Below, one piece after another: positions 12,839 to 25,159 of a stretch of 64,000 nt of DNA. The stretch's first letter is position 1. Each line of letters starts with the position of its first letter. Made by a program: the position numbers and the translations under genes. Where the stretch lies: the NCBI GenBank assembly GCA_036583965.1, contig JAZBQD010000015.1, forward strand, positions 28,494,310 to 28,558,309, given 5' to 3'. Source of the DNA: Prunella strophiata. Its lineage: Eukaryota > Chordata > Aves > Passeriformes > Prunellidae. The notes under the pieces were generated by a model that had not been told where the DNA came from, ran no database searches, and saw only the letters and a list, made by a program, of their open reading frames with translations.

Positions 12839-15674
12839 GGTTTACTGGTACCCAGGTTAAGCACAAAGAGATGAAGACTAATTTGCTTGTCTGGTTTTTG
12901 CAGCTCTTCCCTTCAGTACAACATCTTTGCAGGCTTCAGGACTTAGGATAGGGAACTCTATATCAATGATACTGCATGGCTTGTTGCTCTGCAAGCAAAG
13001 AGGCAGATTTCAAAGCCTGAGTGTTCACATCCTTTAGGAAGAAGCACACTGGTGGGCCCTTACACAGGAGCTATCTTTCTAAAGGGACATTATTGTGGTT
13101 GTACATGGGCTCTCAAAGGCCCAAACAAAAGACACAAAATGAAAGTGTAGGATTTGTCTTCTTGTTTTTGCCCAAGAAAGGAAAAAATCTAAAAAAAAAT
13201 GGTTTAGACATACATTTCAGTCACTGGACCACAGATCAGCAGCTGGAAAAGTCTGAATTAAAACCAAGATTGGCAATGCATTCTAATGAAAATGTTATTG
13301 TTCCCATCTGCTATAGCACTTTAGATACCTGAAAGTCACAAAGTCAAAGCCATTAAAATATTGCACAAACAAACAGAAGATAAATCTTACAGGGACAAAT
13401 ACAGTTAAATCATTGTGCAAAGCCAAAAGCCTCTGCAAACACAGAGTTCTGAGAGGATTTATCCAGCTTCAGAAAATTAGAAGTGGTGGGGAAGTTCTCA
13501 TAGCTTGTACAGCTCAAATTCAACTACATCTCTTGTTGCTTGCAAGTCCTGTGGCTGAGCAGATCAACTTTTAACTAGCTGCCACTTCAAAAGCAGTCTT
13601 TCTGAAATATGAATACACTGTGGCTTAAGGTGTATAGGGTACAGATCACCTTTTCTTTAGCCATTGTCTCTGATTTCTGCAGGGAACCTGCTGCCCTGGG
13701 TTCATCCTTTTCAAGGCTTCTCTGTCCACAAGCACCACTTTGAAAAGGGGCACAGTGAAATGGGAAGGGACAAAGCAGATTGAAACATGATTGAGAGCAT
13801 GAAAACTAACAAAGCTGCCTAAGACAGAGCATGGTGAAGCTTTAGCTGTCTTGAGACACCAGCTGCAGTGGGAAACCACACACTGCCAAGCTGCTGAGGA
13901 AGCTGGGCAGCAGGAACTGATGGAGGCCATGTCTCCACTGCATCCTGCAGTTCGCTGTAGAGTTACTGGTGCTTTTGAGAGCTTGGGTACCAAAGGGAAA
14001 TGGTACAATGTCTATAGATACACAAAGGGAAAGCATTTAAGTCAGTCCTAAAGGTACAGCTGGAAGCCCTCTGGCAGAATTGTGTGCATTCCCTCCAGCT
14101 CTGGATGTCATAAAGGACACCTCCCACCTTCCCATTGCTTGTTCATTCTTAACTGAGGCTCCTTTGTGCTCACCAGGTGTGGTCTGCAGTTGTATCATCC
14201 TTGTAATTGTCCAGGATGTGATCTGCTTCAGGGAGTAATTACAGCTGGTGAGGAGGCTGGGTCTGTTCCCTGAGACCTGTGCTTTAAATATTGCAAAAGT
14301 TTGCTTTTAGAGCACATGAACATGGGAGGGAAAGAACGTCACTTTACACTGCAGGGAAGGCTAGAGAGTCAGTCTCTGCATTCTCCTGGGAAACAGGAAA
14401 TTTAAAAAATCATTAATGGGATGGAGTAGCAAGGCCATGCTAAATGTGACATGAAATGATCAGCAGCACTGTCAGCATGGCTGTGGCTGAAAGTGTGAAA
14501 CAAGAACAGACACAAATTTATTTACATACTTGCATCTGTGAAAACTGTGTTTATTTAAAGGGATAATGAAAGTTATCTTGTAGTGTTTCCCTTTGAATAG
14601 GGAAACCAGTATTCACTGTGCTAATTAAATAGCACTTTTGATAATTTAATTAACAATTCTGCATCTTTCCTAATCCTGCCCAGAGAAATTAAGGGCTTTT
14701 GCTGTCAAAGACAGCATACTGTGGTTTTGGGGGAAAAAAAAGTCCATGGAAAGGGTGTTAAGAAAAAAAATATTTGGAGTAGAGATACTGCTGATGAAGA
14801 GGGGAACAATTCCAACAAGGAAGAAGAGATAGAACAGAGCAGCATTCTTCTTACATTCCCTTAGCAACCTCTTCTGAGGTGCCCAGTCACTCGTTTGAGA
14901 AGGGGTTTGTGCTCTCTTGGATTTCCCAGCTCTCTCACCCTCTGTCAGACTTCAATATGGTACCTCCCAAATCTCTCAGCAGAATGCTCTGCTGGCTTAA
15001 CTCTGATGGGATAAATGGGATACAGTGTCCAAAGTGGAAACATGATCCTGAGAATTGAGAATAGGGAGAGGAGAGCCCAGTCATTCCTAGGGTGACAACC
15101 ATCATTATGTATCTTCAGCTTGTTATTAAAAAGCCTGTAAACAGGCAGCTAGAGTGGATCATCTGAAGTACTTACTAGCACTTTTATTGGACTAAAATTA
15201 CATATAATTTCTTCCAAGCTACAAAAACCCTTCTTTGGCATGGCCTTCAGGATGGTTAGTGATAAGAATGAACATTCCTTTAGGATACATAAGGAGGAAA
15301 TGAGTAAAAAACCTCTAGGGCTCCATTGCTGTAGCTGAAGTGCAATTCTGTTTCCATGAAGAAAAAACAGATCCAGAAGGGACAGACCTTTTAGCTCTGT
15401 TTTCACCAGAGGACAGATGTGATCCAAGGGACAAGGGGTTCAGAGAGAAAGGAAAACACTGGGAACAACAGGAGGCAGGGGAAGAAGCAAGACAGGGGCT
15501 CAGCCCTTGGATTTCAGATTGTTCCTGAAGGACTTGGCCAAAGCCCCCGTTTGCCTTTGTCACCTTGGTGCTGCTGGGATGGCAGATTTCCTCTCATGCC
15601 AGAGGAAAACAGTGACAACAGCCACTCTCACTGGATAACCTTGTAATGCACCACTCGCTGGGCTGTGCCCATCC

Positions 15675-15845
15675 CACCACCCCAGCCAGGGGACACACTG
15701 GGGACACATCCCTGGGGATGGGGACAGGCTGGGACATGGGGACGGCTCAGTGGGACCCAGGGCCAAGGAGGGAGGGCTGTGGGGGGCTGCAGGGCTGCTG
15801 GGGCAGCAGCCTGGGGGCTGATGTGGGGTCCTGGGCCCCAGCAGG
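15675..15845 (+). repeat. G-rich degenerate minisatellite-like stretch
   Basis: Repeated GGGGACA-, CTGGGGAC- and GGGCTG-type words with several runs of three or four G on the + strand, including closely spaced GGGG runs near 15,679-15,726. No clean period is visible. It stands out sharply from the AT-leaning surroundings. Confidence 0.6.
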
Positions 15846-16729
15846 TTGGGAAGTCCAGTGTGGCTGACAGGGTCAGGCAGAGCTGTGAATGCCTTCAGGT
15901 CTTTGATGCTTTTCCCCTTCATCTTCTCTGGGATTTTAAAGTTATTTTGCTGCTCCTCTTGAAATTTTTCACTTCTTTTTTCCAGTCCTGATGAGTATGA
16001 TAGGCCAGCAGGTGGTTCCTCCCCATCTGACCTGGAAGACAGTGGGTCCAGCTGGCACCCACTGGATCTTTCCTTTTGTTTCCTTGTTCCAGGAGCCTCC
16101 AGGGAGGTGCAGGGCCAACAGACCTTTGGTCCAGGCACTGCTCAACCCCCCAGCATCAGCCTGAGGCAGAGGGGCCCCTCAAAGGCAGGGTGTGAGGGTT
16201 GGCAGGAGTGAAGGAGGATGAATGATGGAGGAGGTACTGACACATGGACTTCCTGCAGTAGAGGTATCAGAGCTCTATTACTGTGGAAATATAATAGGGA
16301 CAATATTTGGGGGAGAGAAGGATTATTCTGAAGCACAAGGTTCCCTCTTCTTCCAGTTATTTCAAGTGCTGTAATAAAAGCAAATGCAAGCTGCCAGCCT
16401 AAGGTGAGTGAAAGTGTAAACAAGGAGCTGCAGCGCCATCAGCTGCAGTGTGGTGCCTGCACACCCCCACTCTATAGCAACACATGGCATTTATTTATGC
16501 ATTTGGACTTGCTACATTTCCTCCTTTCTCCCTGCTGCCCTCCCTCCCTGCAGGATTTTCACTCCTCTTTCCTGTCCAGTCTCCTGTGTTGTCCCTGGCT
16601 GCCTGCCCTGGCAGGGCTGCACAGAGCCCCAGGGCTCCCCAGCCCCGCTGCCACCCCCCTGGCACCTCGGGAATGCTTCACAGGAGGCTGGGGAAACTTT
16701 ACAGTGTTATTGGAAAATCCAGTATCTCT

Positions 16730-17338
16730 CCAGACATCCCTCTGGCTACCCTGGATGGCTCGAGCCCCTGGCAGACCTTAGCATGGCAGCCCAAGACCCT
16801 CTGTGCCTTTGATTTTGAGCCATGGAAAAAATTACCAACCTTATATGAAGAGTTGCAAGCCACACAAATTAAGTAGAATAATAATAAGTTTATCACAAGG
16901 GTGAAAAAGTAGAATTTTGAGGTTTTTTAGAATAAGGGTTCAGGGGTCAAGATGGAGGAATTTGGGCGTGTTCTGTCCTTCTTTCTCCTTCTTCACAGCC
17001 TCCATCTTCTGGGTGATGGTGGCACTTTTGGATTGGTTTAGAGTAGAGTTGGACTGTGTAACATGGGTGATAGGTATTGGAAAATAACTGTGAATAATGT
17101 ACATGTAGTTTTTAGTATAAAAAGATAACACTGCCCCAGAGGTGGGCAGTGTGCCTCAGACTGACCTGCTGAACAGACCTGGGCTGGTCAGGGAGAAAAT
17201 TTATTAGCGAAAAAATAATAATAAACAACCTTAAAAACTGCACAAGAAAACTCCTGAGTCCTTCTTTGACTCTCAAGCCAGAACACAGAGACTTTCTAAC
17301 TGGTCAGGGTCATCTCGAGCTCCTGAGAGACCTCTGAC
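16730..17338 (+). mobile_element. Solo LTR, family 1 copy B (5' end damaged)
   Basis: Clearly homologous to 7903-8530 over almost its whole length. The shared 'gattttgagccatggaaaaa' block is near 16,810, TATAAAAAG is at 17116-17124 and AATAAA at 17220-17225. The 5' terminus differs: the TGTCAG start is missing and homology begins around GACATCCCTCTGGC, so the first bases are lost or diverged. The 3' end is near CTCTGACA at 17338. No internal retroviral genes are present. Confidence 0.75.
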
Positions 17339-18118
17339 ACAGTGTGACAGTTTTCTTGGGAAGGGTGGGTTAATTAAGTCATTAAATATTTCCTTATCTC
17401 TGGCAGGCAAAATTAGAGAATCACCTTTATTCAAAAAGAGCTTCTCTGCTGTTTCCTCCTCGTTTCTCTCTCACACAGACCCCAGCATTTTAAAGCACTG
17501 TTTCAAGCTTTAAACTAGCTTGTGTTATGTTTTGGTTCATCTTGTGGTTTACTGTACCAGTTCTGCTCTAGCATTTTGGAACATCCCAAAATAATTTCCT
17601 TTTTCTCCTCCTCTACTACTGCACCTGTTATCAGGAGCACATCATCATCTATTTGGTTGCTTTCACCTATTTTACAAAACAAAAAGTCTTACCCAGAAAC
17701 ATAAAGAATTTAATTTGAACAATTAACAAAAAACAACTTAACTGGAACCCACTGCCATAATTTTAAGACTTTCCCCCAGTAAGTAGTTTGGGGAAATGGT
17801 GGCAGCAGGAGGCAGTGATGATTTGGTTTATTTTTCCAAAAGGGACTGAGCCTGGCTGAGTCAGTGGCGTGCAGGATTGAGCTTAAACTGCTAAAAGGCT
17901 TTCCAAACAAGGTCTGATGAAAAAGCTGAGAGTATTGCTTCTCTAAAAAGGAAATTTTTGTTTCCTATAATGGCAGAGAGACTGAGTTTCTATTACCTTT
18001 GAAAATAATTCAGTAGCTTAGGAACACATATTGGAAGAGTTATACCATAGATTCTGCAACAAACATTTAAATTGCAAGTTTTCCTTAATTATTTTGTGAA
18101 ACATTCTTCTAATTTTTA

Positions 18119-18163
18119 TTAGATCCCTCTGTGGGAAAATTGTAAAGTCATTTTCAAATAGAA
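18119..18163 (+). repeat. 45-bp dispersed repeat, copy 1
   Basis: This segment matches 22,827-22,871 at 42 of 45 bases in the same orientation, including an exact 22-base core, while the flanks do not align. It may be a remnant of an old interspersed element or a small duplicative insertion; the family is unknown. Confidence 0.75.
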
Positions 18164-18494
18164 TTTGCAAATAACTTAACTTTCAATTCAAATAAAATAT
18201 GGTTAAAACCCCAAACTCATTGCTCTGAAAATCAGTACATGCATTTTGAGGAACAAAATGAGATACTGTGTATTTATTCAAAATTTTTAACTCTAGTGGC
18301 TGAGACTTCATATTTTCAGACTTTCTCAAATGTGAAGGAAGTTTCTATTCTTTAAAATATCGTAAAGAAAAGTTTTAAATTTCTTACAATCAAGTAATTC
18401 CTAGAAGCTTTGAAGAAAACACTTGTCATTGGAACACTTTCTATAGAATTTCAAAAATGCAAAGCAAGTCTCATTGACTTGTAAGAGTTACTTA

Positions 18495-18615
18495 AAGCAA
18501 AAAAAAAAAAAAAATCTATATCTACATTTGAGATTTCTTGAAAAAAACCCAACAACCAAACATCCCCCCCCCCAATCAAACTAAAAACCAACAAAAAAAA
18601 AACCAACAAAAGGAA
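18495..18615. repeat. Low-complexity A/C-rich tract
   Basis: Poly-A near 18,500, a run of C near 18,566, and AACCAACAAAAA-type words. Similar A/C-rich tracts recur near 46,573-46,640 and 57,610-57,690. Confidence 0.8.
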
Positions 18616-21600
18616 ACTCAACCAAGAGTGAACCTGGAAAAATCCCAGCCTTCTCAAACCACACTGGTGTTCTTCTCATGCACCTATTGATCTGGTGGTA
18701 TTTCAAAGGCTGGGGCTTGTCAGATCCTTTGAAGTTCCTCCCCTGCTGCATTTTAGGTATAAATTTCAATTTTCAAGTGGGGTACTGCTAACCTCAGAAT
18801 ATTCATTATTCTCTTCTCTGCTATTTTGGTACTTTATACATAAACTTAATTTCAAAATTAGGTTAAAAAAGTACTCTTTTCTATAAAGATAGCCTTCTGA
18901 GGAGCTCTTTTATTTACTTGCTTGTTTGTTTGCTCAGGGAGTCTTTAGCTGGAGTTGCCAAGTCCTCTTCTCTTGTAATTAAAAGGTATGTTTGGAAGAA
19001 AAGGAAAGTATGTAGTGGTTTGTTTATTCAGGAGAAAATGTTTGATTTAACAGGTTATATTTTTGAAAAGGAACAGGGACAAAAATAGATTCCTGAGCCA
19101 AATTCTGCCTTGAGCTACATCCTGCTTAAGTGCCTCCAGAGCCATGCTAGGGAGCAGGTCCCTGAGATAGGGAGGTTGTGGTGGGGCTTGTGTTCCATCT
19201 CTGCAGGAACATGAGGGGAGATAAAATCCCTGCTTTAACAGCTAGGAAAACTAGCCCTTTCTGTGTCTGCTTTTCTACCAGCTTCAACATCTGCCCTTGC
19301 CAAGGGGATGAGCAGGGGAATGTTCTCTGCACATGTGGCACCCCCGTGGTGGGGAGGCTCCCAGGCTGTGAGTGCCAGTGGAGAAAGAACATTGCCATCC
19401 TTCCTCTCCTTCCTTCTCAGCTCCAGATCTCCATCAACACAGCAACAGGGGAGAGCTGGGGGGTGGGGAAGAGTGCAGACAATTAGTATTGGTCTTTACT
19501 CTCTCTTCCAAAAAAGCCCAAACCACAGGATTTTAAAGGATTTAAATTACTGGGAGACGTAGCTGCATATTTTAGGAAATTTGGATATTCCAGACAATTA
19601 GAAAATAAAAAAGAGAAAGGAAATAAAAGATTTCCCAGTGTTTGTCATCTACTATGCATTGCCATGATTCAGCTTTTCCCTTTTTTGGGTGGAACGAGAT
19701 GAAAATGGGGCATTTAATGTTTTTAGAACTGGACATCTTAGAAGGGGAAACTGATAACAGTGCAGGGGTTTTTTTCTCTGCTGTTCACTGAGAGAGAGCA
19801 ACAGCTGCTGTTGAGGATGCTTGAGCTCAAGCTCTGCAATTTCCAACATTTTAAAAGTTTGATCTTTTGATCCTCATTTCAATCCTTTCTTTACATGAGG
19901 CAAAACACTGAAGAACAGCAGGTGCAGAAGGTAGAATAAAAAGCCAAGGATAAAAACGAGGTATTATATAAAGTATTTTTCTGGTCTACAGCCATTTGCA
20001 GCTTGGGACCACCTTAGATAGAAGGGGTGATTAATATTAAACAGTATTTGATGGCTTTTTCTTCCTTTTTTGTCCAATTGGTCTCTCAACTGATAACAGC
20101 TTTCCAGACTCCTGGTGTCCTGTGACAAGGAGCTTTACAGCTCAGTGGTGTCCAGTGGTAAGAAGTGCTTTCCACTGCTTTAGCTATTCTGTTTCATGCC
20201 TTGTGATTTTTTGTGTTCTAAGAGAAAGTTATTATCTGCTTTTATTTTCTGCATCAACGATGATTTTCTCAGTCTCTGCCATTAAGTCCCCTGCCCCCTT
20301 AATTTCTTTTCCCTGAGGGACAGATGACCTGGAAAATGGAAGGGTATGAAATTCTCCCAGGTACATTTAACAAAACACACAATCACAAACTCTCTCCCTG
20401 TAAAAGCAAAAGCAACAGCCTTAGTCTGCACCACAGAATCTTTCTTGAAGGAAGAACATGCTTTGTGCAGGGTAACACTCAAATGTGAGTTCTAAAAGCA
20501 GGACCTTGACCTTCTGCCAGTCCAGTTGAACCAGCTTTACAAGTATTATAAATCCTGGGCTGGTTCAAAGCTTTTGAACAACTACACTTTGTTTTGAATC
20601 ACAAGCAGCAACAGAACTTTCACACTGCATTCCCAGGGCTACTTTAGGGACAAATTTAAGCTTTGGAGAAATAAAATGTTACTTTTAAGTTTTTTTAGAT
20701 AAAGTATCTATATCAAAAAAAGTATTTTTAATATTAGCAACTAGTGTTTCTCCTCTGGCTCTTTCTTTAGTATTAGTTGACCATAATTCTCATCAAACTG
20801 CAGCTGCTCTCCAGTACGGGTGGGGGGCTCTGTTTTCCAGCTGTATTTAGGATATGCAGGAATTTGGAGGTATTAGGAAGGTCTGATGCTATTATGCAAT
20901 GGTTCTACTGCCCCACCTGCAGGCCTTGGGGCTTACCTTTAAACCTGCTTTGTTTGAACCAAATAATTCTGCATTTCAGGGGCAGAGGTATGTTCAAAGA
21001 GTGTCCTGACATCAATGGAATTGAAGACCTGACAAGAGATTTTATTGCTCTTCGGTTTGGGAATAATTTTACTTTGGAGAAAGTCAAAACACTTATATTA
21101 CACCTGTGAACCACAATATTTGGTTGGACTACAGGTGTTTCCTGCATCACTTTGCAGTCCCAGGTTACTCTGGTTACATCTGCATGTGCCTAAGATGAGT
21201 CTGGAGAAAGCTGGCAGAGGTTCTAAGATAAAACCAGTCCTTGCTTCCCTGCAGCAGGACTTCTGCCTGAGACCCCAGAGTGAAACCACACTTTATCTCA
21301 GACACAGCTGAGAAGCTCAAGGACAGAAAGGAGGAGGGGCCAGCTGGGAAACACTAAACAGCCTGCATGCCCACACTTCATTCTAGTCAAATGGCCTTGG
21401 AATGTGTTTACAGGCAAAAGAGCTGTGAATTGTGCTGTTTGGCTGTGCTGGGAATTACTGTAGGAAATCAGTGGAGAAAGCCTGGGTTAGTTTATTAGCT
21501 TCACAAATCTTGGCACGTTATTTTGCTTTCTATGAAAATATTATTGTGCTAAGAGGCTTTTGATAGTGGGGCCTTTCTGTGTAACATTACATTTCCTGCT

Positions 21601-22826
21601 GGTCTTATTCTGGTGACAAGCAAAGTGGAAGGAACGAGCACATTGCAAAGCAGAGCCACAAACCCCTCTGACTCTGCAACTGCCTGCAAAACAGGACTGA
21701 GAACTGGATGAGGAATCTGATCATGCCCACAAGGGAGATAAAAAGCATTTCAGATTCAGAGAGGGCTGCAGCAAGGTGCTCTCCTTATTGCCAGTCAGGT
21801 CATCCTTTTGCTGGGTGGGTAGAGATGCCCGTGCTGCCCTTGGCTGAGCACACTGGCAGGAGGCCCCAGGCACTGCACCTGCCAGGCTCTGCTGGTGGCT
21901 GCACCTCCTGTGCTGGCTCAGAGAATGGTCAATAACAGGCAGGAAGGCTTGCAGAGTACAAACACCCAGCACCCCACTGCCTATCTCTGCAAGCAGCTCT
22001 CACCCAGATGATCTCTGAGACTTGCCTTGCTTATGCTGCTAATTAGACTTCTAGTCCTCTAGCCAAGAACCAGTACAGCCTCTGCCAAGAATCAATAAAA
22101 TGCAAAGCAGCCTGCAGCCAAAAGGCAGCCCACTAGATACCAGATCCTCATGCCAGGGTGCTTTCCTGTATCAGCACACTATGAAACCTGAGAGGAATAG
22201 CTGAAAAGGAATCACTGCCTCTAGGGTCTTACACCTATGTGCAGTGTCCTTGGCTTTCCAGAATGGGGTGTGATCAGATTTTTAGCACTGCTACCACAGA
22301 AACTAAGCAATCTGGAATGAGCTGACTCTTGCTATCCCTCAGAGCCATGCTGCTCCCAGCACAAGAGATCTCTGCTCAGCCTCAAAGAGAAAATGTGCCC
22401 ACTGTGACTGTGAGCCCTCTCCCAAACTTACATGGTCTCAAGTGTAAATCCCTTTTACTCAGTAATTTAAACATCTCCACAGTGTACATGTTATCATATT
22501 CACTGCTGTTTGCTTTTTTTTGTACTTTACATGTACTTTAGGGACACTTTAATTGCATTCTGTTTATGTAATAGAAATATTTCTATTAATACTTTGTGCT
22601 TCTCATGGAGAATTCACAAAGCATTTCCAGCACAGCCTTTGCATGGATTATGAACCTACCTTGGCCTTGTACCCCAGTACTTAATATTCACAGGCCACCA
22701 AAAGCACAACAGGCTGCACTGGTAGTTCCTAACACTCAAATGTGGTGCAGCAATGAGGTGTATGCACCCCACACAATGTGCCCCACGTGGTCAGGTTTTC
22801 AGAAGGGACACCAAAACCTCTGGAAA

Positions 22827-22871
22827 TTAGATTCCTCTGTTGGAAAAGTGTAAAGTCATTTTCAAATAGAA
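22827..22871 (+). repeat. 45-bp dispersed repeat, copy 2
   Basis: Same orientation as the copy at 18,119-18,163, with three mismatches. The homology ends inside the first of two perfect hairpins, just after the first arm and loop. Confidence 0.75.
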
Positions 22872-22911
22872 AATGACTTGAAAATTACATGAAGACATCG
22901 AGTCTTCATGT
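22853..22911. repeat. Two adjacent perfect hairpins with 5-nt loops
   Basis: Hairpin 1 has arms AAGTCATTTTC (22,853-22,863) and GAAAATGACTT (22,869-22,879) around a 5-nt loop. Hairpin 2 has arms ACATGAAGAC (22,887-22,896) and GTCTTCATGT (22,902-22,911), also around a 5-nt loop. The stems of 11 and 10 bp are perfect and only 7 bp apart. They may be products of local template switching; no RNA gene is implied. Confidence 0.85.
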
Positions 22912-25083
22912 CCTAGCCAAGGACACAGTTCTCTCTTTTGCTTTCCTAAGTGCTGTGCAGGATGCAGTGCAAATTCTGGCCCTAAACAGATCCTGGTCTG
23001 TTTTCTCAATATTCCTGCTAATACATGCTATGTACAGCTCATCTTCCCAGGCACTTTCAGTCCTGTCTTCAGGGAGGAGAGTTAAACTAGTTTTGCTCTG
23101 TGAGGCAGTGAAAGGCTTCATTGCTTTCTGCAGGACAGGATGGTGCTCTCTTATCTCAGGATAAGTGCAGGAAGGCTGGCTTGGTCACCATGCAGCTGAC
23201 AGAAGAGGTTATGGAGCTCTGGGCTCCCACAGGGTGAGGACAAGCCCATGTGTTGGAGGCTCACTAACCCTGTACTCAACATCTACCTGCTCTGTGACAT
23301 TCATTCTCCCTTGGAGAAAATACCTGAGAGCTCTTGAGACACAAGCAGTGGATTTAGTGCCCTAACATCATCACAGCATGTAGAGCTGCCATGCCCACAG
23401 CCATCTGCTGGAAGTGTGAAAGTGTCACCTGAGCAGTCAGGTGGGGTGGGGAGGGGAGAGCCCTTCAATTTATCTTCAATAAAATGATGTGAAGTTGCCT
23501 CTGCCATGTGCTCCAACAAGACTTGCTGAGCAATCCTGCAGCATGCAGAGCTCAGCATAACACAGAGACATCACTGCACCAAGCACATACATGATGGACA
23601 ATCCACAATGCATTCCTAGGAAAGCAGTGAGAAACTCTTCTGTAAAAGATTTTTCTAATGGGGTGCTCCATTTCACGTCAGATAGTGTGAACCTGAAGGA
23701 AATAATTTTGAAAATACATCCACCCAGGCCTGCAAGGCAGCCTGGAATGAAGTAGCATTCTTGCCCTTGGGGTGAACTCTCCCTGTGTATGCCTCAGGAT
23801 CTGACCTTTCCACAGTGCTTTTGTGGGGAGACACACACAGCAGGAAAGACAGTGGAGGAGAATTCCTTTCTCCAGCACTTTGGGCAAGTGTGGTTCTGCA
23901 TTAGAGCTGCAACATTTCTGCTGTTAGTAAAGGAGGAAGGAAAAGAAAGTGAGGCAGCCCTTGCAGCTGGTTCTCCTCTACCTTGGCTAATGTTTGCATG
24001 GGAGCAGGGAGAATCATTAACTGCCCCAGACAAGTTTTACTGCCTCAAGGTCACAGAGTGATGGTGCACTGAAAGGCCACAGAAATGCAGCAAAACAAGT
24101 CTCCTGGTGCTGGGGAGACCAGAGCACTTTGTCCAGGAAAGGCTGAGCTCTGTGCACACCTATAAAGCTGCATCCAGGTTTGCTCCTGGGATCCTTCATC
24201 TGTGATGCTGACACTGACACCAGGACATGAATGGAGGACTTTCTAGAACCAGCTTCTCATTTAATTGTTATTTATTTTTTTTTTTTTAATTTTTATCAGT
24301 TATTGCAGTTCTGGGGCGAAAATTAGCCCTAGATGTCTAACCTAAGTTATCACTTGCTAAATTTCTGACATCTAGTCTAGTAGTCTCCACAGCCTTGTTT
24401 TCCTTTTGGATGGCATGCTCCCTGTTCTCAGGCTGGTACCTGCAGGAGGACTAAACCCAGTGCTGCCCCATGAACACCTGGCAGCTCCCTCACTTGCAGT
24501 GTGATTAATGAAGCCTCTCCTCCTGAGGGACAACAAGAAACTCACCTCCTTTCTCCATGCCCCTGAGCATGTACAGAGCCTTTATCTGAGGTCACTTTTT
24601 TCTTGTAGCCCATGAAGCACAAGCAAGGCTTGTCCTCTCAGTGTGTGACTCACCTTTTGGCCCTATTTCTCACTCCCCAGGCCAGGTGAAGATAAAGAGC
24701 ATTTGTGGCAGGAGGAAGGCAGATTCCACCTCCACAGCTCCAACTGTGTGCCTCACCAATAAACAGGTAGGTGCTGCCCTCCCCTAAGGACATCCCCTCT
24801 CCTATCTCTCTTGATTATGAGTCAAACTCCACCTATCCCCCCCTGCAGTGCTGGCATCCTATTTGCAGGACAGAGGTCTGCTGCTTTCAGCTGTGCATGG
24901 TGCCTGAGGTGCTTGAGCCAAGGACAAGTCACAGCACTGCAAGCACAGCTGCTCTGCAGTGTCCTGAGCTCAAGGCTTCATTCTACAGACATCAGATCAA
25001 GGCTGCAGTACCTTCCTCCCCTCTCACCTTCCTCCTTCTTTCCTTAGAACATCACCTGCTGCTTGGTATCCATGTGCAGCAAC

Positions 25084-25159
25084 ATCCATCCATCCATCCA
25101 TCCATCCATCCATCCATCCATCCATCCATCCATCCATCCATCCATCCATCCATCCATCC
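25084..25159. repeat. (ATCC)19 microsatellite
   Basis: Nineteen uninterrupted ATCC tetranucleotides. This is probably a length-polymorphic locus. Confidence 0.97.

Larger units (their letters stand above)
11691..16729. other. Intergenic-like DNA, no gene recognised
   Basis: Unique sequence apart from the poly-A tract and G-rich stretch listed separately. A 192-codon - strand frame at 15,560-16,138 is a product of the GC-rich, stop-poor stretch and shows no domain. Confidence 0.5.

Noticed and set aside
15560..16138. 192-codon minus-strand frame
   Set aside because: Pro/Ser-rich translation of the complement of a G-rich stretch. There is no homology I recognise, and a + strand frame overlaps it.
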